This document shows, piece after piece, positions 1 through 6,414 of a stretch of DNA of 10,138 nt. Under the pieces are notes generated by a model. It was not told the origin of the DNA, did not search any database, and worked only from the letters and a program-made list of their open reading frames with translations. The DNA is from Balneolaceae bacterium (GTDB lineage: Bacteria; Bacteroidota; Rhodothermia; Balneolales; Balneolaceae), in the NCBI GenBank assembly GCA_007127395.1, contig SKZL01000331.1:1-10138 (forward strand), in the 5' to 3' direction. Position numbers and translations under genes: made by a program. The number at the start of each line of letters is the position of its first letter. The stretch's first letter is position 1.

Positions 1-485
1 AGCAGTGAAGCGGCAGCCGGAGGATGGCCTGAACGAGCGCTTCGTTCAAACGCCCATTTAATATCCCTGGCATGAATACGCCTGCCAAGCCCGGCCGTAA
101 AAACGGGGCTTTCATGAAAGAAAAGATCCCGGTTGATGGTAATCAGGTACTCCCGTCCATCCTCTGACATCTCAAATTCGGCAGCAATATTAGGGACCGG
201 TTCGCCTTCGCGGTTCAACATAAACAACCCATCATAGATGAGCGAGAGCACTCTTTTGGTACTCAGATTGTCTGCATAGAGCGGATCAAAGTTGGTAACG
301 GGATCAATCACACCGACAGTTAAGTGTATAAACTCCTCCTCTTCGGCCTCTTCAGCTTCTTCAATAACTACCGTACGAGGTGCTTCCTGAACAACTGTGA
401 TGGTATCCCCTGTGGTGCTGCATGCTTTTAAGGCAAAAGCCATCAAGATCAGCAGGGTTGGTATTAAATTTTTTTGCATGTTCAT
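1..485 (-). CDS. Family-5 (oligopeptide/OppA-type) solute-binding lipoprotein, 5' part only
   Basis: This is the first 161 codons of a minus-strand gene that runs off the window at base 1. The N-terminus is a lipoprotein signal: a short basic start (MNMQKN), a hydrophobic stretch at about residues 7-19, and a lipobox-like LKAC with the acceptor cysteine at residue 22. Lys at -2 of the lipobox is unusual. An acidic tether follows (EEAEEAEEEE, residues 42-51). From about residue 53 it matches the start of the SBP_bac_5 fold: TVGVIDPVTNFDPL, then LIYDGLF, NIAAEF, and HARDIKWAFER near residues 140-150. Proteins of this family capture peptides or other solutes for an ABC importer; the ligand cannot be told from this part. 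The ATG at 485 directly follows the ddl stop, so translational coupling is likely; a second in-frame ATG lies at 479. AAAGGA-type Shine-Dalgarno sequence lies within the end of ddl. Confidence 0.85.
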   Translation of the reverse strand, partial: MNMQKNLIPTLLILMAFALKACSTTGDTITVVQEAPRTVVIEEAEEAEEEEFIHLTVGVIDPVTNFDPLYADNLSTKRVLSLIYDGLFMLNREGEPVPNIAAEFEMSEDGREYLITINRDLFFHESPVFTAGLGRRIHARDIKWAFERSARSGHPPAAASL

Positions 486-1676
486 CTATTTGGTTCCTTT
501 GAGTCCTTTTATCCCTTTAACAGCTTTGGTGCTCAATAAGTTTGTTTCATAACTCTGAATCCGCCTGTTTTTCTGTTGAGCCTCCTCAAGTGCAAGGTCT
601 ATCAATTTTATCAGAAGTTCCCGGAATCCCAGACCGGATTCTTTCCAGAGATAAAACGAAAATGACCCCGGAATGGTGTTTATCTCATTGAAATAAAATG
701 TTTCGGTTCCGGGCCTCACAAGAAAATCGAGCCTTGCCAGTCCGCTGCAATTCAACAACTTGAATATGGTAGCGGAGCAGTCCCGAATCGACTCAGAGAG
801 TGATTCAGGAATGTCTGCGGGGATAACCCTCTCTGCAGAAGCCATTCCTTTTCCCCCCTCATCAGATAGATATTTATCCTGAAATGTGAGTAGCTCTTGC
901 GCACCGATCGGGCGTTCACAGACACTTGTCATAACCTCCTCCGAAGAACCCAAAACAGAACAGTTAATCTCTATCAGGGGCTTCACCAGCTCTTCTATTA
1001 AGAGATGATGGTCATACTTGAATGCCACTTCAACACCATGGATCAGCTTTTCTCTGGACTCTGCTATTTGTACTCCAATGCTGCTGCCCAGATGTACCGG
1101 TTTCACGATGACCGGATAACCCAATGTTTCAATTTTTTCAATCCATTCTGCTCTTGAATTAACCCATTCTTTTTCAAAAAAATCAACTCCATCTACAACC
1201 GGGATAGCGTGGGCCCTGCAGATTGTTTTGGATGTAACTTTGTCCATTCCGATGGCTGAACCCATCACGCCACTGCCTGTGCATGGAAGGCGGAACATTT
1301 CACAAACACCCTGAAAAGCCCCATTTTCACCACTTGAGCCATGAAATGCAGCGAGTGCTACATGGAGAGGTGTCTCTTTTGGTTTGCCCGGCAGCCAACT
1401 CTCCTTTTTTTCCAGAAGTACGGTGAGGCCATATTCATTTTGTGAAAAGGTGCATGGTGTGGCAGCCGCTTCAATTTTTTTCAGATCCTCAAAATTACTG
1501 AGTTCCATCAGCGGTTCACCCGTGAACCATTTCCCCGATTTAGCGATGTATAGAGGGATGAACCTGTACTCTTCCCTCTCTTCGAGTGCAGCGATCGCCT
1601 GGTGAGCCGTTATCACCGACACTTCATGCTCCGGTGAAGCTCCTCCAAACGCAATTAATACATTTTTCTTTTCCAT
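486..1676 (-). CDS. ddl: D-alanine--D-alanine ligase
   Basis: This cytoplasmic ATP-grasp enzyme joins two D-alanines for the peptidoglycan stem peptide. It has 396 residues, longer than typical DdlB (about 306) or DdlA (about 364). The N-terminal GGASPEHEVSVIT (11-23) carries the substrate glutamate (E18, equivalent to DdlB E15). HGSSGENGAFQG (112-123) and TGSGVMGSAIGMDK (133-146) are family motifs. KPVHLGSSIGV (192-202) is the ATP-grasp loop. R315 and D317 (GLARLDF) and NEINTIPG (330-337) supply the oxyanion and metal ligands. The omega loop reads FQDKYLS (265-271), so the DdlB K215/Y216 pair is kept as K268/Y269; this favours D-Ala-D-Ala over D-Ala-D-lactate. PGSFSFYLW (336-344) in place of the usual PGxT marks a divergent subfamily. 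The C-terminus ends in a basic repeat, VKGIKGLKGTK. The gene lies 106 bases after hemW and abuts the downstream lipoprotein gene. Confidence 0.95.
   Translation of the reverse strand: MEKKNVLIAFGGASPEHEVSVITAHQAIAALEEREEYRFIPLYIAKSGKWFTGEPLMELSNFEDLKKIEAAATPCTFSQNEYGLTVLLEKKESWLPGKPKETPLHVALAAFHGSSGENGAFQGVCEMFRLPCTGSGVMGSAIGMDKVTSKTICRAHAIPVVDGVDFFEKEWVNSRAEWIEKIETLGYPVIVKPVHLGSSIGVQIAESREKLIHGVEVAFKYDHHLLIEELVKPLIEINCSVLGSSEEVMTSVCERPIGAQELLTFQDKYLSDEGGKGMASAERVIPADIPESLSESIRDCSATIFKLLNCSGLARLDFLVRPGTETFYFNEINTIPGSFSFYLWKESGLGFRELLIKLIDLALEEAQQKNRRIQSYETNLLSTKAVKGIKGLKGTK
492..527 (-). repeat. Four 9-base repeats at the ddl 3' end, doubling as Shine-Dalgarno-like sites
   Basis: Read on the minus strand, the last codons of ddl are AAAGCTGTT, AAAGGGATA, AAAGGACTC and AAAGGAACC, followed by AAATAG and then the ATG of the lipoprotein gene. 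The three copies nearest the ATG each contain AAAGGR, a Shine-Dalgarno core; the last one sits about 9 bases from that ATG. The same repeat encodes the basic KA/KG-x tail of Ddl. A duplication origin and a ribosome-loading role are inferences. Confidence 0.6.
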
Positions 1677-1782
1677 ATAACCAATATCGTTATCCGTTCA
1701 ATGATAGACAGTTAACCTCAAATATGCTACTGCTTCGCCTGCCTGCTTTTATTCTCTGTCAAAGAGTGCTGATCCCTTTTAT

Positions 1783-2922
1783 CTACTTCTTACTCAGCAG
1801 ATCCACTACCAGTAAATCGGAAATTTTTAATCCGGTTCCGGTCATTTTCAAAATCTTGTCATCAAATGTAACTACACCCCTGCCGGTTTGCTGATGAATC
1901 CACTCAAGCTGCAAATCGGATAGTTCGTATTGATATCGGTCTTTGAGTTCGGTTTCAGAAACTCCCCAAATGGTGCGCAATCCCAGAAAGAGACGCTCTT
2001 CAGCGAGTGAATGTAGCGGAATGATCTCACTCTCTTCGACAACATCGGCTGCAGGGCTTGCGAGATACTTTTTTAAATCTGCACGGTTATTCCAGCGTCT
2101 TGCGGCCGTATTGTCCCACCAAAAGGAGTGTGCAGACGGACCAAAACCGATATAGTTCCGGTGGTTCCAGTAGTTGCTGTTATGATGGGCTTCTCTGCCC
2201 GATTTGGCAAAATTACTCACTTCATATCGTTGGAGTCCGCCATCTCTCAAGTTCGATTCCACACAATCAAAATGTTCAGCAACTACTTCATCATCGGGCG
2301 GACGAATTCGCCCCAACTCTACCTGTTTGCCCAGGCGCGTTTTTGGTTCAACCGTTAACGAGTAGGCACTGACGTGAGGCGGATCAAAAAGAAGCAGCTG
2401 TTGAATATCTTTTTCCAGCATCTGAACGGACTGCCCCGGATTTCCATAGATCAGATCCGCTGTGAATGCAGGGAATCCGGTTTTTTGAATTGATTCCAGT
2501 GCCTTTAAGGCCTCTTCTCTGCTGTGAGCCCTGTGCATAAAGGTGAGCAGCTCCTGTTGAAAGGATTGAATTCCCATGCTTAAACGGTCAACGTCAAGGC
2601 GGATCAGCATCTTGAGGTATTCATCACTCACATCATCCGGGTTCACCTCGATCGTTACCTCCTCCGGATCTGTATCAAAGACAGAGTGAAGGGCCTCAAA
2701 AATAGATGCCAGATGCTGTTCATTCAGCAGTGAGGGTGTGCCGCCTCCCAGATAGATCGTTTTGACAGGGTTTTTGGTAAATGGAGTGTCACGATAGCTC
2801 TCGATTTCAATAATCAGAGCCTTAACAAATGGGGCGATCAGCTGTTTTCGGGTGGAGAAGTAGAAGTCACAGTAGCTGCACGCCTGCTTGCAAAATGGGA
2901 TATGTATATAGATACCGGTCAT
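1783..2922 (-). CDS. hemW: HemW-type radical SAM heme chaperone (coproporphyrinogen III oxidase-like)
   Basis: The 379-residue product has the usual HemW length. It begins with the radical-SAM 4Fe-4S motif CKQACSYCDF: C11, C15 and C18 with F20, the CxxxCxxCxF form of the HemN/HemW group. GGGTPSLL (59-66) is the SAM-binding glycine motif. Further hallmarks are TIEVNPDD, RLSMGIQSF, TADLIYGNPGQ, YEVSNFAKSG, the HNSNYW stretch and IGFGPSAHSF. HemW proteins bind heme and pass it to haem enzymes such as respiratory ones; they are often misnamed oxygen-independent coproporphyrinogen oxidase. The N-terminal extension with the extra cysteine seen in true HemN is absent, which supports HemW. The ATG at 2922 starts directly at the conserved GIYIHIPFC, so the start is firm. 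It lies 81 bases after the carbonic anhydrase gene on the same strand. Confidence 0.92.
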   Translation of the reverse strand: MTGIYIHIPFCKQACSYCDFYFSTRKQLIAPFVKALIIEIESYRDTPFTKNPVKTIYLGGGTPSLLNEQHLASIFEALHSVFDTDPEEVTIEVNPDDVSDEYLKMLIRLDVDRLSMGIQSFQQELLTFMHRAHSREEALKALESIQKTGFPAFTADLIYGNPGQSVQMLEKDIQQLLLFDPPHVSAYSLTVEPKTRLGKQVELGRIRPPDDEVVAEHFDCVESNLRDGGLQRYEVSNFAKSGREAHHNSNYWNHRNYIGFGPSAHSFWWDNTAARRWNNRADLKKYLASPAADVVEESEIIPLHSLAEERLFLGLRTIWGVSETELKDRYQYELSDLQLEWIHQQTGRGVVTFDDKILKMTGTGLKISDLLVVDLLSKK

Positions 2923-3003
2923 AATATTCTGATCACCGGGAGGGTTCGATTAATTGAGAGGTCAAAATGAACCGTAAAAAGCTTTGCAAAGATCTGTCAG
3001 CAA

Positions 3004-3552
3004 TCACTGATCCGCATCATAAAACGGATTTTTATCGTATCTGTCCACCATTCGATAGGTTCGCTGATATTTAACGTAATTGGCAGAGTACTGTTTGATG
3101 GATGCGACCTCCTCATCACTCAATTTACGAACCTGTTTTACCGGTGAGCCCATATAGAGATACCCTGATTCCAATGTTTTATCCGGAGGAACCAGGCTGC
3201 CGGCAGCAACGATAACATCAGGCTGTATAACCGCCCTGTCAAGAACAGTTGCATGAATACCGATCAACACCCGTTCATGGATGGTGCAGCCATGAATCAT
3301 TGCGTTGTGGCCAATGGTAACATCATCACCGATATGAGTGGGCCCGTCACCATTCATCACATGAATAGAGGAATTGTCCTGCACATTGGAGCGATTACCG
3401 ATCACGATACGATTCACATCGCCGCGGATAGTAACATTGAACCAGACTGAACTCTCAGCTCCGATCGTCACATCTCCGATGATATCGGCACTGGGTGCTA
3501 CAAAGACCGTTTCATCAAACTGCGGAGTGCGATTCAGAAATTCATAAATCAT
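3004..3552 (-). CDS. Gamma-class carbonic anhydrase-like protein (YrdA/PaaY/CamH family)
   Basis: This 182-residue left-handed beta-helix protein is built of hexapeptide repeats (for example IIGDVTIGAESSVWF and THIGDDVTIGHNAMIHG). The three expected zinc histidines are present as H64, H82 and H87, with the H-x4-H spacing of the family. The conserved R43, D45 and Q58 match R59, D61 and Q75 of archaeal Cam. The acidic loop with the proton-shuttle glutamates of Cam is missing, as in the CamH/YrdA group, so CO2 hydration activity is plausible but unproven. The C-terminal helix (LSDEEVASIKQYSANYVKYQ) is typical of the trimer. I chose the ATG at 3552 because MIYEF is where family members begin. An upstream TTG at 3591 would only add a non-conserved 13-residue stretch. 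No clear Shine-Dalgarno precedes it. Confidence 0.88.
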   Translation of the reverse strand: MIYEFLNRTPQFDETVFVAPSADIIGDVTIGAESSVWFNVTIRGDVNRIVIGNRSNVQDNSSIHVMNGDGPTHIGDDVTIGHNAMIHGCTIHERVLIGIHATVLDRAVIQPDVIVAAGSLVPPDKTLESGYLYMGSPVKQVRKLSDEEVASIKQYSANYVKYQRTYRMVDRYDKNPFYDADQ

Positions 3553-3618
3553 GATTGGCGAATAGGGTTGTCCGAATGATGTGCACTGCAATTCATTGAC
3601 AGGCTGAATTCGGAAAAG

Positions 3619-4251
3619 TTAATTTCTATACATGTAGAGTTCCACAATCGATTTAAACTGCTCGTAAGATTGCGGGTTTTGTCTCAATTTGTGACCGTCA
3701 ACAAAGAAAGACGGTGTTGCATTTACAGTACGTCTGATTCCTTCCTGCCGGTGGGATTCCAGTATCTGTCCGATCTCATCTGAGTCCAGATCGGCAAGAA
3801 ACTGATCCATATCAAGGCCAATGCCCTCAGCTAACTCTGTAAAAAATGCACGGGCGTTTACATGTGACGGTGACCATTCTGCCTGAAACTCGTAAGCCAG
3901 ATCATGCATATCTAAAAATTTATCCTGCCGTTTGGCTGCTTCAACGGCTCTGTGTGCGATCTCACTATTGGGGAATGAGCCAAGGACAAAGTGCCGGTGC
4001 CTTAAAATCACATTTTCACCATACTCTCTTCCGAGCTGCTGAGTGAGTGGATCATAGAATCTGCAAGCAGGGCAGGCATAGTCACTGTATACCAATATTT
4101 CCACCGTCCGGGCACTCCAGTCTGTAGCTACTGTTTCATTTGATCCGCTGCCGGCATTGTTTCCGCTGAAAACACCGGAGTAGTAGAGAGCCGCTATTGC
4201 AATTGCGATTACAATAAAAAAGCCGATAATCTGAGTTGTTAACTTGTTCAT
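3619..4251 (-). CDS. Membrane-anchored DsbA-family (thioredoxin-fold) thiol oxidoreductase
   Basis: The 210-residue product has one N-terminal membrane helix (about residues 8-24, TQIIGFFIVIAIAIAAL), then a Gly/Ser/Asn-rich tether and a periplasm-facing thioredoxin fold of the DsbA/DSBA_thioredoxin_4 type. The active site is CPAC (C60-C63 from this start) after ILVYSDYA. A helical insert follows (about 90-165), then the cis-proline loop NATPSFFVDG (P180). It probably forms, breaks or isomerises disulfides in exported proteins. No DsbB or VKOR partner is visible in the window. The start is the ATG at 4251 (MNKLTTQ); the TTG at 4272 would add seven polar residues and is less likely. The gene sits 67 bases before the carbonic anhydrase gene and 111 after sufE, on the same strand. 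A role in cytochrome c or respiratory-protein folding would fit hemW nearby, but this is only inference. Confidence 0.87.
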   Translation of the reverse strand: MNKLTTQIIGFFIVIAIAIAALYYSGVFSGNNAGSGSNETVATDWSARTVEILVYSDYACPACRFYDPLTQQLGREYGENVILRHRHFVLGSFPNSEIAHRAVEAAKRQDKFLDMHDLAYEFQAEWSPSHVNARAFFTELAEGIGLDMDQFLADLDSDEIGQILESHRQEGIRRTVNATPSFFVDGHKLRQNPQSYEQFKSIVELYMYRN

Positions 4252-4362
4252 ACGAGAATTATGTTGGTTCAATCTGATTTAATGCATTAAGATAAAAATC
4301 TTTGGCTGAAGAAAATACCACTTTACAATTTTGTCAATATTCGATGGGTGAGCTGTTCCGGA

Positions 4363-4797
4363 TCAGGATTGTAACTGCTCCAGTTTGCTCTTATAGGCCA
4401 TGGCATAAATCTTCATCTGCTTTACCATCGATGCAAGTCCATTAGAACGTGTTGGGGAGAGGTGCTCCTCCATGCCAATTTTCTTGATGAAATGAGGTTG
4501 GGTATTTAATATTGTATCCGGGGATTCACCAGAGTAGAAGTTTACCAGCATTGCTACCAAACCTTTTGTGATGGCTGCATCACTATCTGCATGGAATTCG
4601 ATTTTGTCACCATCAAGCCGGGTGATTAACCAAACTTGCGACTGACACCCTCTAACGAGATTCTCTTCTATTTTATGTTCATCATCAAGCGGTGGTAATT
4701 TCTGCCCAAGTTTGATGATATATTTGTAGCGCTCCGTCCACTCTCCAAGGAGCTGAAATTGCCGGATGATCCGATCCTGTTTTTCACTGATAGTCAT
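4363..4797 (-). CDS. sufE: SufE cysteine-desulfurase sulfur acceptor
   Basis: The 144-residue protein matches SufE (E. coli, 138 residues) along its whole length. The sulfur-accepting cysteine is C51 in NLVRGCQSQVW, the same position as E. coli C51. Other family marks are the N-terminal helix with RYKYIIKLGQKLPPL, the AAITKGLVAMLV segment, and the C-terminal LSPTRSNGLASMVKQMK helix. SufE takes persulfide sulfur from the desulfurase SufS and passes it to the SufBCD scaffold for Fe-S cluster assembly in the cytoplasm. No other suf gene is in the window, so sufE is separated here from any sufBCDS operon. The clusters it helps to make would serve enzymes such as the neighbouring HemW. Confidence 0.95.
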   Translation of the reverse strand: MTISEKQDRIIRQFQLLGEWTERYKYIIKLGQKLPPLDDEHKIEENLVRGCQSQVWLITRLDGDKIEFHADSDAAITKGLVAMLVNFYSGESPDTILNTQPHFIKKIGMEEHLSPTRSNGLASMVKQMKIYAMAYKSKLEQLQS

Positions 4798-4815
4798 AAT
4801 GTTAAGCTCTGTTGA

Positions 4816-4841
4816 ATTATATGCAGAAGATACGCGATCAA
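4816..4841 (-). promoter_or_regulatory. Possible promoter of sufE
   Basis: On the minus strand a perfect TATAAT (4821-4816) lies about 18 bases before the sufE ATG. A TTGATC at 4841-4836 could act as a -35 box, but the 14-base spacing is short. If Bacteroidota-type sigma preferences apply, this hexamer match may mean little. It is weak evidence that sufE starts its own transcript rather than reading through from the PAS gene. Confidence 0.25.
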
Positions 4842-4865
4842 CGGAAGAGATGACAAAGAGAAATA

Positions 4866-6167
4866 TCAGTTGCTAGAATTACTCATCACGGATGAGATCT
4901 GAGTAGATGTCGATCCCTTAATTTTTTCCACCTCGGTTCGGCTACTGTTCCATACCGGTTTGGCATAATCGATCACTTCGATATAATTTCCATTTTTACC
5001 GAGAATACGATATTGTTCAGTATTCGGTTTACCTTCTAAAACGCGGTTAAGATGGCCGCGTACTTTTTCATGATCGTCAGGATGAACCAGGTCTCTGAGT
5101 GACATTTTAACCGCTTCTGATGAATCTATTCCGGTGATGTTCTGAAAAGTTTCGGAGAAATAGTTGAAAGAAAAATCGCCATCCTTATCCGGCACAAGTG
5201 CGTATCTGTAATCCTTATCGAAATCAAACATCTTCTCCATGTCGGATTTCCGTGTTTGCAGCATAGCCATAATTCTCTTTTGAAGTGATCTGTTTTCAAA
5301 GGATGCGCGGATCACTGTTTGCCCATCAATTTTGAGCAATCTTGTTTTTACATTTACTTCAACAGGATTATTCATTCTGTTGATAATGGTCAGATCATAA
5401 CTGTTATCACCAAAATCACTTGGTTTAAATTGCTCGAATTTGTGTTTGAAATTTTCGATCTGTACATCTACAAGTAAGTCCCAGAATTTTTTCGTTTTCA
5501 ACTCCTCATCATCATATCCGATCAGGTCACGGAATGCTTTATTTGAGGTGATCAAGTTGCCCTGAGAGTCGATATCGACCAGCGTTTTTTTAGACTCCTC
5601 TACGAGCCGGTCGAACTCGATTTGAGAATCGACCACTTTTTTTTCAGAACGTTTTCTTTCGGTGATATCATGTTGGTAGGAGACCCAATGAGTGATTTCA
5701 CCATCTTCATCTGTAAGTGGGTGTATATCCCACTGGTTGATAAACTCTGTCCCATCTTTTCGGTAGTTCACAGTATGGCCAAAAAATGATTGTCCTTCTT
5801 TGAGCCGATCCTTCAATTTGTCAGTAACTGCCCGATCTGTTTTAGGGCCTTGAAGTATCCGTGGAGTTTGTCCGATCGCTTCCTCACGGGTATAACCGGT
5901 CATTTTAGTAAACCCATCGTTAACATAGACAATTTTGGGTCCTGGCTCTTCAAGGTCGAGTGTGGTAATCACAATAGAGTCATAATCGCTGCTGATGGCT
6001 CTTTCCAGTAATTTTAATCTTTTTTGATACTCATCTTTCTCTTGAAGCGTCTCTTGAATAGTCTTTTCAACAAACTTCATCAGTTCGCTGAACGATTCTT
6101 CATCTTTAGAATTTTTCTTTAAGAAGTCTTTTAAATCATTCATGATAGCAATATTCTGTAGGCCCAT
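4866..6167 (-). CDS. Multi-PAS sensory protein with an N-terminal LOV-like PAS lacking the photoactive cysteine
   Basis: This 433-residue soluble protein has no membrane segment and no recognisable kinase, GGDEF, HTH or other output domain. An N-terminal, probably coiled-coil stretch (about 20-58) is followed by PAS 1 (about 59-170), PAS 2 (about 185-295), a short helical linker, and PAS 3 (about 312-423), then a Ser-rich tail. PAS 1 is strikingly LOV-like: GF-TKMTGY (85-92), GQTPRILQGPKTD (99-111), NYRKDG (134-139), N144 and Q165 before HDITE. The residue aligned with the flavin-adduct cysteine is P102. PAS 2 is less conserved (IGYDDEEL, KFWDLL). PAS 3 has NITGID and a PAS_3-like LVHPDDHEKV. 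The protein may sense redox or a ligand and relay this by protein contact. An ATG at 6143 (MNDLKDF) is an equally possible start. The 247 bases before it hold no promoter I can defend. Confidence 0.85.
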   Translation of the reverse strand: MGLQNIAIMNDLKDFLKKNSKDEESFSELMKFVEKTIQETLQEKDEYQKRLKLLERAISSDYDSIVITTLDLEEPGPKIVYVNDGFTKMTGYTREEAIGQTPRILQGPKTDRAVTDKLKDRLKEGQSFFGHTVNYRKDGTEFINQWDIHPLTDEDGEITHWVSYQHDITERKRSEKKVVDSQIEFDRLVEESKKTLVDIDSQGNLITSNKAFRDLIGYDDEELKTKKFWDLLVDVQIENFKHKFEQFKPSDFGDNSYDLTIINRMNNPVEVNVKTRLLKIDGQTVIRASFENRSLQKRIMAMLQTRKSDMEKMFDFDKDYRYALVPDKDGDFSFNYFSETFQNITGIDSSEAVKMSLRDLVHPDDHEKVRGHLNRVLEGKPNTEQYRILGKNGNYIEVIDYAKPVWNSSRTEVEKIKGSTSTQISSVMSNSSN

Positions 6168-6414
6168 ACCGACTGGTAATGGATTATTAAATCTGTTTTT
6201 TTTGATCTATAGTGATAGTCGTCTAATAGATACTTCTTCTGTTGAACAATTGAGTAACATCCAAAACTTCTTAAATCATTCCCGGAAAATATACAATCTT
6301 GAAATAAGTTTTTGAAATCCTAAATTGATCCGTTTTGAGGATTAGCCAAGCCTATACATATTGAAATCATTGGATGAGTATTGAATCTCATTTATTACTG
6401 TTAGAGCCGGATTT

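Noticed and set aside
870..900. Possibility that Ddl is a D-Ala-D-lactate (vancomycin-resistance type) ligase.
   Set aside because: The lysine-tyrosine pair equivalent to DdlB K215/Y216 is kept (K268/Y269); lactate-specific enzymes usually change the tyrosine.
2982..2991. 10-bp palindrome CTTTGCAAAG followed on the minus strand by CTTTTT, resembling a terminator after the carbonic anhydrase gene.
   Set aside because: The palindrome has no loop bases and cannot form a stable hairpin, so a terminator call is not supported.
3553..3591. TTG start at 3591 extending the carbonic anhydrase-like protein by 13 residues.
   Set aside because: The extension is not like the family, whose members begin at MIYEF, and ATG 3552 is in frame.
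4252..4272. TTG start at 4272 for the DsbA-like protein.
   Set aside because: It adds only a polar heptapeptide before a normal MNKL start with the membrane helix properly placed.
6374..6391. Inverted repeat ATGAG...CTCAT downstream of the acyl-CoA dehydrogenase.
   Set aside because: The 5-bp stem is AT-rich with an 8-base loop and no U tract; it is likely chance.
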